Position numbers and translations under genes: made by a program. The notes beneath the pieces are model-generated. The model was given only the letters and a program-made list of their open reading frames with translations, had not been told where the DNA came from and did not search any database. From Lachnospiraceae bacterium (lineage in GTDB: Bacteria; Bacillota; Clostridia; Lachnospirales; Lachnospiraceae): a stretch of DNA of 38,864 bases. The stretch lies in the NCBI GenBank assembly GCA_017624495.1, contig JAGAMY010000030.1, forward strand, positions 1-38,864. Reading direction: 5' to 3'. The stretch's first letter is position 1. Each line of letters starts with the position of its first letter. Below are positions 7,192 through 15,650 of the stretch, one piece after another.

Positions 7192-10101
7192 ATGAAAAAA
7201 CGAATAATAAATGTATTAATAACTGTAGTATTCATATTTTTATTATATGGAATGGCAAAAAATACAGCTTCGATAGAAAGTTTCGTCATGCCGGAGAATC
7301 CTTCCACATCGGGGGAAAGTATTGCTAAGATAAAGCAGATTGTGTTGAACGAAAATATTTATACATATCAAGTGACACTGCCAGAGGGCTACGATTGTGC
7401 AAATGAAAAACGAAAATATCCGGTAGTATATTTGTTGCCGGAGGATGGAATTTCTGGAAATTCAGATATAGTAAAACAGGCAGTAAGTGATGCAGTTGAA
7501 GCTGGTGATATTGTGGATGTTATTATAGTAGAACCGGCATTTAGTGCAGTAAAGGAATCTGCAAATACCAGTGCTTATGAGGCAGTCAGTGCGATAATTA
7601 CAGAAGTAGATAAAGAATATCACACCATAGCAGATGCATCCATGAGAGCAGTTATAGGAACACAGACAGGAGGCTATCTGGCTACAATTTTAACTTATAC
7701 AAATGGAGATAAAAGCTGGAATAATAGTCCGAAATTATTTGGTATGATGGCAAGTATTCATGGTGATTATAAGAGTGATGCAAATATCTGGAAAGAAGTT
7801 CATGGAGATTTTTATGAAATCGCAGCAGGTGGTGGAAAGGGCGAACTGGATAATCGTACAGCCAATAAATTTTATACGTATATGAGCACAGCGACAGAAG
7901 AAGAGAGTGCGTATGTAAATGGTGGTGCAAATGACATTATTGCATATTTTATTCAGAATGGCAGTGCCTATGAAGGGGCTTTTTATGGTTTTTATGGAAA
8001 TGCAGATGCATATGTATTAAATCTTACTGCAAAGAATAGCGTATATGATGAGACTTATATTCGTACTTCTGTAAAAGAGGCGATGACAGGGTTTGGAGAT
8101 AAGCTGGTACAGAATATGGTTTCCGGTAAACTGTCATTGACCCCACAGGCAGCATTGGCAGCTGAGAAGGAAATTGAGGCTGTATATGAGATAAATGTGG
8201 GAGAAATGTATACAACGTATTGCGGTGACATGGAAAACAAAATGGAAGTGAGAATTTCCATGTCGGATACAGATGCGGGTGAAGCTGTTGCGGAGGATAT
8301 CGTTGTTGAATTGATGGCAAAGGAAACTGAAAAAGGCAGTGCGTATACCAATGCAGATAAATCATTAAAGCTACCAAATATTGTCAATACTGTCAGTACG
8401 GATGTTACCTTATCCGTAAAGCTTTTAGGAAAGATTATCCCGATAGAAACAAAAGCACTTGTCCGTATAGAAAAAACAGGAGAAAGTCCAGAAGAGCAGT
8501 TAGTAGATTTAATGGGCAACTGGAAGTTTCAGGCATTTCGGGATGTAAAATTATCTGCCGGTGCATTACCGCAAAAGGCAGACTATGATACATGGGAAGA
8601 AGTATATCCTTGCCTGACTTGGTGGAATGGAGAGTTTTCCCAAAAAACTAATATGGCATCCTACAATGGCTATGCTTGGTATATAAAAGAATTTGAAATT
8701 CCTTCTTATTTCCCAGAGGGAGAATATTATGTTCCGTTGGGATTTTTTGATGAAACGGATATCTGCTTTATCAATGGAAAGCAGATAGGCTGTACCGGTT
8801 TACATGCCAAAAGCTGGCGACATGAAGCAGATTGCTGGGATACAGAGCGTGTGTATACCGTAAGTTCTGATGTCTTAAATATAGGGGGAAACAATGTAAT
8901 CACTATACTTACGCACAACCAGTCCGGTGATGGTGGCTGGTATAAAGGGCACCCGGGTATTTATACAAAAGCTGCCTATGCAAAGCTGATAGGAAAAGAG
9001 GAAGAGGAAAGTCAGGAACGTTTCTTTAGCCAGACAATTCCTTCTAGGTATCGTGCAAAACTTACCGGTGCAAAGGAAGAAACCGTGGAAGAAAACTTTT
9101 GGGTTTATCTGCCAGAAGGTTATTTTGAGCCGGGAAATGCAAATAAACGATATCCGACAGCCTATGTGTTGCATCAGTTAAACAGCAGCAGTAATTCCTA
9201 TGTTATAGATGGAATAGATGAGCTGTTAGATGAAGGAATTATAACAGGAAAAGTGAAAGAGATGATAGTTATTATTCCAGACAGCACAGGTGAAAGCTGG
9301 TGGTGTAATGGTTGGGATGCTATGGTAACAGAGGAGATTTTACCATTTGTAGATGCCAATTACAGAACTATTCCGGATGCCAGATATCGTTTTCTAGCCG
9401 GCGCATCAATGGGTGGAAGCGGAGCGTACTATATCGGTCTGACGAATCCGGATTTGTTTTCGGGAATAGTAAGTTTCTTTGGTGCAATTAATATGGGGAA
9501 ATCACCACTAAATATTGCTTTGACGGAAAGTAAAGAATATTTAGATTACTTTACACAGTATTTTGTTTGTGGTAATCGTGATTTATATAAATTTGGTATT
9601 CCTGCCATTGCATTGGATAAAAAGCTGCATGCTTATGGAATAGAGCATTTCTTTGAACTTGAGGAAGGAGAACATGACAGTGAATTTTATCTTCCCTATG
9701 CGATAGATTCCTTTGCGTACCAGAGTGCGGCAATGCCTGAGATTACAGCAGAAGATGCAGCGAATGTAATTCGTGGAGAGCTGATGAATTATCGTATCGG
9801 TAATGGAAATATCTGCGCAGTGGCAAATGTGGAAATTACGGATAAGATAAAGGAGTATCTGGCAGAAATACCACAGTCAAAATATGCAAAAGAAACATCT
9901 CCTGCACTACTTCTGCCTGTAACATTGAGTGTTATAAAGGATGGAAAGGTTCTTTGCAGCCAGACACAGATTATTGCAGCAAAAAAAGGAAAAACAGAAA
10001 ATATGGAATGGAATATAGAATGTGAAGAACTGTCCCAAAATGGACAGTATGATGCAGTAAAAGTCTATGTGAGTGTAATGAATCAGACCATAGAATTATA
10101 A
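7192..10101 (+). CDS. Secreted tandem esterase with a carbohydrate-binding middle domain
   Basis: A 969-residue exported protein; the ribosome site is TAGGAGAAG. An uncleaved or signal-type hydrophobic segment covers residues 5-22. Residues about 45-310 form one alpha/beta-hydrolase domain of the putative esterase (esterase D/enterochelin esterase) type. Residues about 425-600 resemble the beta-jelly-roll sugar-binding domain of GH2 enzymes (WYIKEFEIP, FINGKQIG, NVITILTHNQ). Residues about 615-860 are a second esterase domain. The second has an intact triad: Ser739 in GASMGG, Asp797 and His828. The first has Gln158 in GTQTGG where Ser is expected, so it is probably inactive. Relatives act as acetyl- or feruloyl-esterases on plant polysaccharide, which would suit the GH26 enzyme further on, but the substrate is not certain. 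Confidence 0.85.
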   Translation: MKKRIINVLITVVFIFLLYGMAKNTASIESFVMPENPSTSGESIAKIKQIVLNENIYTYQVTLPEGYDCANEKRKYPVVYLLPEDGISGNSDIVKQAVSDAVEAGDIVDVIIVEPAFSAVKESANTSAYEAVSAIITEVDKEYHTIADASMRAVIGTQTGGYLATILTYTNGDKSWNNSPKLFGMMASIHGDYKSDANIWKEVHGDFYEIAAGGGKGELDNRTANKFYTYMSTATEEESAYVNGGANDIIAYFIQNGSAYEGAFYGFYGNADAYVLNLTAKNSVYDETYIRTSVKEAMTGFGDKLVQNMVSGKLSLTPQAALAAEKEIEAVYEINVGEMYTTYCGDMENKMEVRISMSDTDAGEAVAEDIVVELMAKETEKGSAYTNADKSLKLPNIVNTVSTDVTLSVKLLGKIIPIETKALVRIEKTGESPEEQLVDLMGNWKFQAFRDVKLSAGALPQKADYDTWEEVYPCLTWWNGEFSQKTNMASYNGYAWYIKEFEIPSYFPEGEYYVPLGFFDETDICFINGKQIGCTGLHAKSWRHEADCWDTERVYTVSSDVLNIGGNNVITILTHNQSGDGGWYKGHPGIYTKAAYAKLIGKEEEESQERFFSQTIPSRYRAKLTGAKEETVEENFWVYLPEGYFEPGNANKRYPTAYVLHQLNSSSNSYVIDGIDELLDEGIITGKVKEMIVIIPDSTGESWWCNGWDAMVTEEILPFVDANYRTIPDARYRFLAGASMGGSGAYYIGLTNPDLFSGIVSFFGAINMGKSPLNIALTESKEYLDYFTQYFVCGNRDLYKFGIPAIALDKKLHAYGIEHFFELEEGEHDSEFYLPYAIDSFAYQSAAMPEITAEDAANVIRGELMNYRIGNGNICAVANVEITDKIKEYLAEIPQSKYAKETSPALLLPVTLSVIKDGKVLCSQTQIIAAKKGKTENMEWNIECEELSQNGQYDAVKVYVSVMNQTIEL

Positions 10102-10118
10102 AAAAATGCATATTTTGA

Positions 10119-10146
10119 TTGCAATTATAAAAGAATATGCTATAAT
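10119..10146 (+). promoter_or_regulatory. Promoter of the riboswitch operon
   Basis: TTGCAA at 10119-10124, a 16-base spacer, and TATAAT at 10141-10146 preceded by TGC (extended -10). It lies about 25-30 bases before the riboswitch. Confidence 0.7.
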
Positions 10147-10171
10147 GTGGTGTGCAAAAAATGAATAATGT

Positions 10172-10335
10172 CTTTTAGGTGTCAGACGCAATGCGGTCTG
10201 GTGAAAAGGGAAACCGGTGTAAATCCGGTACGAACTCGTCACTGTGATAAGGTGCTGATTGTCAATATGCCACTGACGTATGTTGGGAAGGCGGCAAGAA
10301 GCAAAACCTTTAAGTCAGGAGACCTGCCTAAAGGA
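10172..10335 (+). promoter_or_regulatory. Cobalamin riboswitch aptamer
   Basis: The conserved cobalamin-aptamer elements occur in order: TTTAGGTG, the GGTGAAAAGGGAAACCGG segment, ATCCGGTACG, a TCACTGTGA segment, GCCACTG...TGGGAAGGC, and the B12 box AAGTCAGGAGACCTGCC at about 10312-10328. This is an adenosyl- or hydroxocobalamin-sensing RNA. The part before TCACTGTGA is slightly divergent from the usual CCCGCCACTGT. It is followed by a terminator, so the expected behaviour is shut-off of the operon when cobalamin binds. The rest of the 10102-10441 gap holds the promoter and the expression platform. Confidence 0.95.
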
Positions 10336-10396
10336 GTACGATAACCACGAGTAACTGGTTGTACGAGATATATAGACTAAGGGACGTTTATGCTCA

Positions 10397-10441
10397 AAAT
10401 CTCCTACCATAACGAAAGTGGTTGTGGTAGGAGATTTTTTT
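10397..10441 (+). terminator. Riboswitch expression-platform terminator containing the ribosome site
   Basis: AAATCTCCTACCA (10397-10409) pairs perfectly with TGGTAGGAGATTT (10425-10437), followed by a T-run to 10441. The ATG of the next gene begins at 10442, directly after the T-run. The only ribosome site, AGGAG at 10429-10433, is inside the 3' arm. The same hairpin would therefore stop transcription and also hide the ribosome site. Confidence 0.9.
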
Positions 10442-12415
10442 ATGTTTAACAGAAAGATAAGACATTTTACCATTTTATTTTTAATTTTTACTATTTTATT
10501 TTATAGTATAGCCGGCTGGAACAGACCTAAGATTGTGGAGCCAAAGGATCAGACAATTATCCATGCAGAGGAATTGCAGGTAGATATCGGCACGGTCAAG
10601 GGCAGCTGGAAGGAAAATGAATCGAAGGATTTGGATAACAAAGAAAACCAAAAAGAGGAATCTCAAGAGGACTTCAAAGAGGAAATTCAAAAGCAGCAGG
10701 AGGATAAGACTAAACAGCAGGAAGAAAGTGAAAATACAAATGCTGACACTGAGGAATTGGTAAAAGGAGAAAGAAGGAAATCTATAGAACGTAGTGAAAA
10801 TATTAAGGATGGAGAGGGAGTAAGAAGGGAAGAAGAAACAGAGTCGCCAGATGAAGGCGAAACGGAAACGCCTGAAGAAGAAACAGAAACACCAGATGAA
10901 GGCGAAACGCCTGAAGAAGAAACAGAGATGCCAGGAGAAGGAGCTACAGAAGCTCCGGGTGAAGCGGATATAGATAAACCAGGGGATACCGATGAAGAAG
11001 ATTTAGCAGATACAGAAACAGAAGAAGAAATCGAGGATGCAGGAATTGTTACAGATTTGTATGACCGGATAATTGTGCAGTCAGAACTGCAGGAGGACCT
11101 ATTTTCTTTTTATGTCTATTATGCAGACCCGACGGTAAATGCAAATATCCGGGTAAATTATAAGCATGAAAGTGAAAGCGGGACAGGTACATATCTGACA
11201 GCAAAAGATGGAAAAGATTATCAGACAAAGCTTGCATTAGGAAAGAACTATATCACTGTATATTACTCCCAAAGTAATGGTGAGCGTACATATACACGTT
11301 ATGTCATTACTTATCAGGCAAAAAAAGCAGATGAGGAAAATCCAGAGGAAGGTGAGCATCCACCAAGCATTGAAACAAATTTAGATGGCTGGAGCGGCGA
11401 AATCAAAACGAATGAATTTACATTTGTTGTTAAAGCAAGAACCTGGGAAGATGCAGTGATTTATGAAAATCATATTCAGGTGGCTTTAGATGGAAGTCCA
11501 ATCGTAAATCCTACCGGAAAAGGAACTTATGAATATGTATTAAGTTTTCAAAGACCGGAAACCGGAGATTACAGCTATCACACGGTTACTGTTTTGGCAT
11601 GGGATGATGATGGAAACTCTAAATTTGTAAAGTATACGATAACCTATCATGCTGTGGATGAAGGGGAAGAGCTTGGTGCAGTAACGGTTATTATTGATGC
11701 AACGACGGTAAGCTGCGGTATTGTAGATGAATATGAAGTAAATGTAAAAGCCGGAGATACCGCTGCTACCGCATTGCTGCTTGCCTTAGATGAATTAGGG
11801 TATACCTATGTAATCGAAGGAACTGCACAGGCAAATTTCTATTTGCGCAGCATTGAACGAGCAGATGCATTCCGGGGTTGTGCAGTTAGTGATCGGTTAA
11901 AAGCATTGTTAGAAAGAGATGGTATAGGCTTTCTTGCTCCCGGAAACAGGGATAAGTTAGGCGAGTTTGATTTCACAGCGGGTTCTGGCTGGATGTACTT
12001 TATCGATGGAGAAATATGTCCGGGCAAATCCATGTATGCGTGGGTTCTAAATGGTGGAGAAACGGTTCATATGCGTTTTACTTTATCCTACGGAAAGGAT
12101 TTAGGTGCAATACAGGAAGGTACGGGAAGCTTAAGTTCTTATTGTGCGGTTTGGTTAAATGGAACAATTACAGAATTAGAACACAGCTACGAAGAAAGTA
12201 ACCGGGTGGAACCGGAGGGAACAACCGAAGGGTATGTAGAATACAAATGCAGTAAATGCGGAGAAACCAGACAGGAGGTTATATTGCCACCAGAGGGAAG
12301 TGAAGAAACCGAAAACGAAGCAGAAGGTGAGGCAGCAGAAGGTGAAGAAGCAGAAGAGGAAGAAACAGAAGGTGAGGAAGTGCCTCAAAGAGAGAATGAA
12401 GATGAAGGATTGTAA
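10442..12415 (+). CDS. Secreted DUF4430 (transcobalamin-C-like) protein
   Basis: A 657-residue exported protein. I start at the ATG at 10442, which has AGGAG eight bases upstream; an in-frame GTG at 10418 falls inside the terminator. Residues 1-26 are a signal or anchor segment. Residues about 57-200 are acidic, with Glu/Thr/Pro repeats that look like a surface stalk. Two beta-sandwich domains of cadherin-like type lie near 207-290 and 310-408. The DUF4430 domain covers about 413-550, with the hallmark GSGWMYFIDGE and AWVLNGGETV. Near residue 600 is a small HSYEES...CSKCGE motif, then an acidic tail. DUF4430 is the family related to the C-terminal beta domain of transcobalamin and intrinsic factor. 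With the B12 riboswitch in front, corrinoid binding is a reasonable inference. Confidence 0.88.
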   Translation: MFNRKIRHFTILFLIFTILFYSIAGWNRPKIVEPKDQTIIHAEELQVDIGTVKGSWKENESKDLDNKENQKEESQEDFKEEIQKQQEDKTKQQEESENTNADTEELVKGERRKSIERSENIKDGEGVRREEETESPDEGETETPEEETETPDEGETPEEETEMPGEGATEAPGEADIDKPGDTDEEDLADTETEEEIEDAGIVTDLYDRIIVQSELQEDLFSFYVYYADPTVNANIRVNYKHESESGTGTYLTAKDGKDYQTKLALGKNYITVYYSQSNGERTYTRYVITYQAKKADEENPEEGEHPPSIETNLDGWSGEIKTNEFTFVVKARTWEDAVIYENHIQVALDGSPIVNPTGKGTYEYVLSFQRPETGDYSYHTVTVLAWDDDGNSKFVKYTITYHAVDEGEELGAVTVIIDATTVSCGIVDEYEVNVKAGDTAATALLLALDELGYTYVIEGTAQANFYLRSIERADAFRGCAVSDRLKALLERDGIGFLAPGNRDKLGEFDFTAGSGWMYFIDGEICPGKSMYAWVLNGGETVHMRFTLSYGKDLGAIQEGTGSLSSYCAVWLNGTITELEHSYEESNRVEPEGTTEGYVEYKCSKCGETRQEVILPPEGSEETENEAEGEAAEGEEAEEEETEGEEVPQRENEDEGL

Positions 12416-12418
12416 GAG

Positions 12419-13561
12419 ATGAGGAAAATAGTAAGAAACGTGATAATGCTGCTAGTCTGTTTGTGTATGTTTTTTCCGCATTTGGTTTATGGAAGCAGCA
12501 TGGAAAACGTAGATTTGCAAAGTGCGATTTTACAGACAGCAGAAAGTTTGCAAAAGGTTGCAGGACACACAGGAAAGCATCTGTTAAAAGACCGGGAATA
12601 TATAGCTGCCGGCAGCTCCCATAGTGACTGGATTGCCATGACACTGGCGTTATCAGGAACGGAAGATGCGTATGAAGTGTATAGAAAGCGTTTAAAGAAG
12701 CATGTCATAGAGAAATATGAACAGGAGGGCTGTCTGGATGCCTATAAAGCAACCGAATATCATAGAATCGCACTTACTATGCTTTCTCTTGGAGAAGAGC
12801 CGCAGAATATAGAAAATGCCGGAAATGTCATCGATCTGATTGCCGACGGAACTTACAATTTTCATGGAGATTCCTTAGATTTGCAAGGAGCAAACGGTGT
12901 AATCTACGCATTGCTTACGCTTGATGCAAAACATTATGAAATCCCGGAGAATGCAAAATTTACACGCGAAGATATGCGGATAACCTTACTTAAATATCAG
13001 TGTGCGGATGGCGGATTTGCTTTGATGGGAAATATCAGTGGAGATGTTGGCATTACGGCTATGGCATTGCAGGCACTTGCTCCATACAGGGAAGATGAAG
13101 AGATTTTACTTTCAATAGAAAGGGCATTGAATTGGTTATCCAAACAGAGGATGGAAAATGCGGAATCCACTGCACAGACAATATTGGCATTGTGTGCGTT
13201 GGGAATAGACATAGAAACGGACGAAAGATTTACAAAAAATGGTCAGAGTCTGCTTGGGGAATTGAACCGCTTTCGTATGAAAAATGGCATGTATATGCAT
13301 GATGAAAGCAGTGGAGAAGAAAATATTGTGGCAACCTTTCAGTCCCTGCTGGCTATGGAGGCATTGTATGCGCAAAGGACACAGGGGACATGGATTTTTG
13401 ATTTTGCCGAATATCAATTGCAGATAAAAGAGAATTATTGGCAGAAAGGAATATGGGCAGCAGGCATTTTGCTGACAGGATTATTAGCAGTTAAAGCAGC
13501 TTTTATTATCAGAAAAAGAACTACAGACAAAAAAGGAGAAAAAAATGCACGAAATCATTGA
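12419..13561 (+). CDS. Membrane-anchored alpha/alpha-barrel (prenyltransferase/transcobalamin-alpha-like) protein
   Basis: A 380-residue surface protein with a signal peptide (residues 1-27), a helical body (about 30-335) and a C-terminal membrane helix (about 343-362) followed by a basic tail. The body has repeated helix pairs typical of the prenyltransferase/squalene-cyclase toroid: GANGVIYALLTLDA, then RITLLKYQCADGGFALMG, SGDVGITAMALQALAPY, STAQTILALCALG and IVATFQSLLAMEAL. This alpha6/alpha6 toroid is also the fold of the cobalamin-binding alpha domain of transcobalamin. No DDxD cyclase motif was noticed, so enzymatic terpene chemistry is unlikely. It begins three bases after the DUF4430 gene with no strong ribosome site, implying translational coupling, and overlaps the next gene by 17 bases. 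Confidence 0.8.
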   Translation: MRKIVRNVIMLLVCLCMFFPHLVYGSSMENVDLQSAILQTAESLQKVAGHTGKHLLKDREYIAAGSSHSDWIAMTLALSGTEDAYEVYRKRLKKHVIEKYEQEGCLDAYKATEYHRIALTMLSLGEEPQNIENAGNVIDLIADGTYNFHGDSLDLQGANGVIYALLTLDAKHYEIPENAKFTREDMRITLLKYQCADGGFALMGNISGDVGITAMALQALAPYREDEEILLSIERALNWLSKQRMENAESTAQTILALCALGIDIETDERFTKNGQSLLGELNRFRMKNGMYMHDESSGEENIVATFQSLLAMEALYAQRTQGTWIFDFAEYQLQIKENYWQKGIWAAGILLTGLLAVKAAFIIRKRTTDKKGEKNARNH

Positions 13562-14492
13562 CTCGGTCATAAATGAAATTAAGAAAGTTATTATTGGAAA
13601 GGATGATGTGGTAAACAAGGTGTTGATGGCAATTCTTGCACAGGGGCATGTACTGCTTGAGGATGTTCCGGGTGTGGGAAAAACCACATTGGCAATGGCA
13701 TTTGCCAAAACATTAGGGTTAGATAATAGACGTGTGCAGTTTACATCCGATACGATGCCGTCGGACATTATTGGTTTTTCTGCCTATGATATGCAGACAG
13801 GAGAATTGCAGTACAAACCGGGAGCAATCATGACCAACCTGCTGTTAGCAGATGAAATTAACCGTACATCCAGCAAAACACAATCAGCGCTGCTAGAGGC
13901 GATGGAAGAATGTCAGGTTACAGTGGATGGTATTACAAGGACACTGCAGGCACCATTTATTGTATTGGCAACACAAAATCCGGTGGGTACTGCCGGTACA
14001 CAGTTACTTCCGTCGGCACAGTTGGATCGCTTTTTATTGCGGTTGTCCATGGGATATCCTGACCGTGCCAGTCAGGTGGAGATTATGAAGGAGCGCCACC
14101 GTGAAAATCCATTGGATAAAATTCAGGCAGTTGTGGATAAAGCCATGGTGCTTACATTAATTGAAAAAGCCTCTGAAGTTTATGTGGCAGATGTGTTGTA
14201 CGAATACATATCGGATTTGGTAGAGCAGACAAGAAAAAAATCCGGTATACAGTTAGGCGTAAGTCCCCGTGGTGCATTGGCACTTTGCCGAACAGCAAAA
14301 GCATGTGCATTTTTAGCAGGCAGAGACTATGTAGTGCCGGAGGATGTGGAAGAGGTATTTATTTGCGTCTGCGCCCATCGTTTGGTGTTGTCTTCAAAAG
14401 CAAGGCTGCATGAGCAGTCAGCAGAGCTGCTGTTGGAGGAAATTTTAGCGGAAGTTCCAAAACCAAGAGTAAAGGAGTCGCTGATACGATGA
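13545..14492 (+). CDS. MoxR-family AAA+ ATPase
   Basis: A 315-residue cytoplasmic ATPase of the MoxR/AAA_3 type. Walker A is GVGKTT with Lys46; Walker B is LLLADEINRTSSKTQ; sensor 1 is ATQNPVG; an arginine-finger region DRFLLRL and the C-terminal lid domain follow. MoxR proteins act as chaperone-like ATPases, often with von Willebrand or DUF58 partners. The start has AAAGGAG eight bases upstream and overlaps the previous gene by 17 bases. The stop overlaps the next start (ATGA), so the three genes are translationally coupled. In this operon it probably helps assemble or activate the surface or membrane proteins; that role is inferred. Confidence 0.95.
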   Translation: MHEIIDSVINEIKKVIIGKDDVVNKVLMAILAQGHVLLEDVPGVGKTTLAMAFAKTLGLDNRRVQFTSDTMPSDIIGFSAYDMQTGELQYKPGAIMTNLLLADEINRTSSKTQSALLEAMEECQVTVDGITRTLQAPFIVLATQNPVGTAGTQLLPSAQLDRFLLRLSMGYPDRASQVEIMKERHRENPLDKIQAVVDKAMVLTLIEKASEVYVADVLYEYISDLVEQTRKKSGIQLGVSPRGALALCRTAKACAFLAGRDYVVPEDVEEVFICVCAHRLVLSSKARLHEQSAELLLEEILAEVPKPRVKESLIR

Positions 14493-15637
14493 AGAAAAGA
14501 ATAGCAGCCGCATTTTTTCTCTGGATGTTAGGCGTACTGTGCTTTGGCATACTGACGATTTATTCAGACAGCAGAATATTGTGGATGTGTCTGTTTTTGT
14601 GGATACTATTCCCATTTGTTACATGGGGAGTAAACCAAGTGGCAAAAAAGAACATTTCGATTGCATTTTTTGCGCCATCTTCCATGGAAAAAAATGAAAA
14701 GATTTCGGTAACTATCGTGGTAGAAAATACTGGATGTATTCCTGTGGCAGGTGTTTTTTGTGTGGTGGAGATAACAAATCTTTTTACAGGTGAAACAGAT
14801 AAAAAAGATATATTGCTTGCTGCGCCGGCAAAGAGCCAGATGGAAAAAGCCTTGCAGATAACCTCAAGTCATTGTGGGTATTTACAGGTGAAAATAGTAA
14901 AAATCCATGTATTGGACTGGATGGGATTTTTACCCATTGCCTGTGAAAAAAAAGCAAAAAAGAAAATTTCGATTTTGCCGGATACATTTTCTATGCATTT
15001 ATATTTAAGCAGGGCAATGGCAGAAATGGAAAATGCAGAGTACTGGTCAGGGAGTGAAAAAGGGCTGGATCAGACAGAAATATTTGCTCTGCGTGAGTAT
15101 GCAGAAGGGGATAGCTTAAAACAGATGCATTGGAAATTATCCTCTAAGCAGCAGAAAATGATTGTAAAAGAAGCAAGTATGCCAATGGTGAAATCACTAT
15201 TGATTTTCTGGGACAAAAATACAGCGCATGCATCGCCGGAGGAATTAGATGCTATGGCAGAAAGTATTTCCTCCATCGGTCAGGAGCTTATACAGCAGGG
15301 GAATTCGTTTACATTGGGATGGACAAATGGAAATATCAACGTTTTTGAGGATATAGATACAGAAGAGCAAATATTATCAGTAATTCCTAGAATGTTAAAA
15401 ACGGGTGTGAATCTGACAGCAGGTTCTGGGGCATTTTTATACAACCAGACGAATGGTGAAAGATATTTTGGAAAAGTGATTTATATGGCAAAAACGATTC
15501 CGGCAGATTTTGAAGAAATGACAAAGGGCGATATGACACTGTTATTGTGTGATGAGCAGATAAGGGATTTGGTATGGAAAACCATTCGGTTTCATGCAGG
15601 AAGTTATAGAACAGATTTGGCAGCAATAGAATTGTAG
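14489..15637 (+). CDS. DUF58 membrane protein
   Basis: A 382-residue protein with two close N-terminal membrane helices (about residues 5-22 and 27-45) and a large soluble part. The DUF58 signature lies near residues 199-230: REYAEGDSLKQMHWKLSSKQ followed by QKMIVKEA. DUF58 proteins are nearly always encoded next to MoxR and transglutaminase-like genes, exactly as here, and have a vWA-like fold. The gene overlaps moxR by four bases and ends 13 bases before the transglutaminase gene. The function is unknown in detail; it likely links the cytoplasmic ATPase to membrane partners. Confidence 0.9.
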   Translation: MKKRIAAAFFLWMLGVLCFGILTIYSDSRILWMCLFLWILFPFVTWGVNQVAKKNISIAFFAPSSMEKNEKISVTIVVENTGCIPVAGVFCVVEITNLFTGETDKKDILLAAPAKSQMEKALQITSSHCGYLQVKIVKIHVLDWMGFLPIACEKKAKKKISILPDTFSMHLYLSRAMAEMENAEYWSGSEKGLDQTEIFALREYAEGDSLKQMHWKLSSKQQKMIVKEASMPMVKSLLIFWDKNTAHASPEELDAMAESISSIGQELIQQGNSFTLGWTNGNINVFEDIDTEEQILSVIPRMLKTGVNLTAGSGAFLYNQTNGERYFGKVIYMAKTIPADFEEMTKGDMTLLLCDEQIRDLVWKTIRFHAGSYRTDLAAIEL

Positions 15638-15650
15638 AGAGGAAAATTCT

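Noticed and set aside
12419-13561. Squalene or terpene cyclase function
   Set aside because: The fold repeats fit, but I see no catalytic DDxD/DxDD motif, and the protein is secreted and membrane anchored in a B12-regulated operon.
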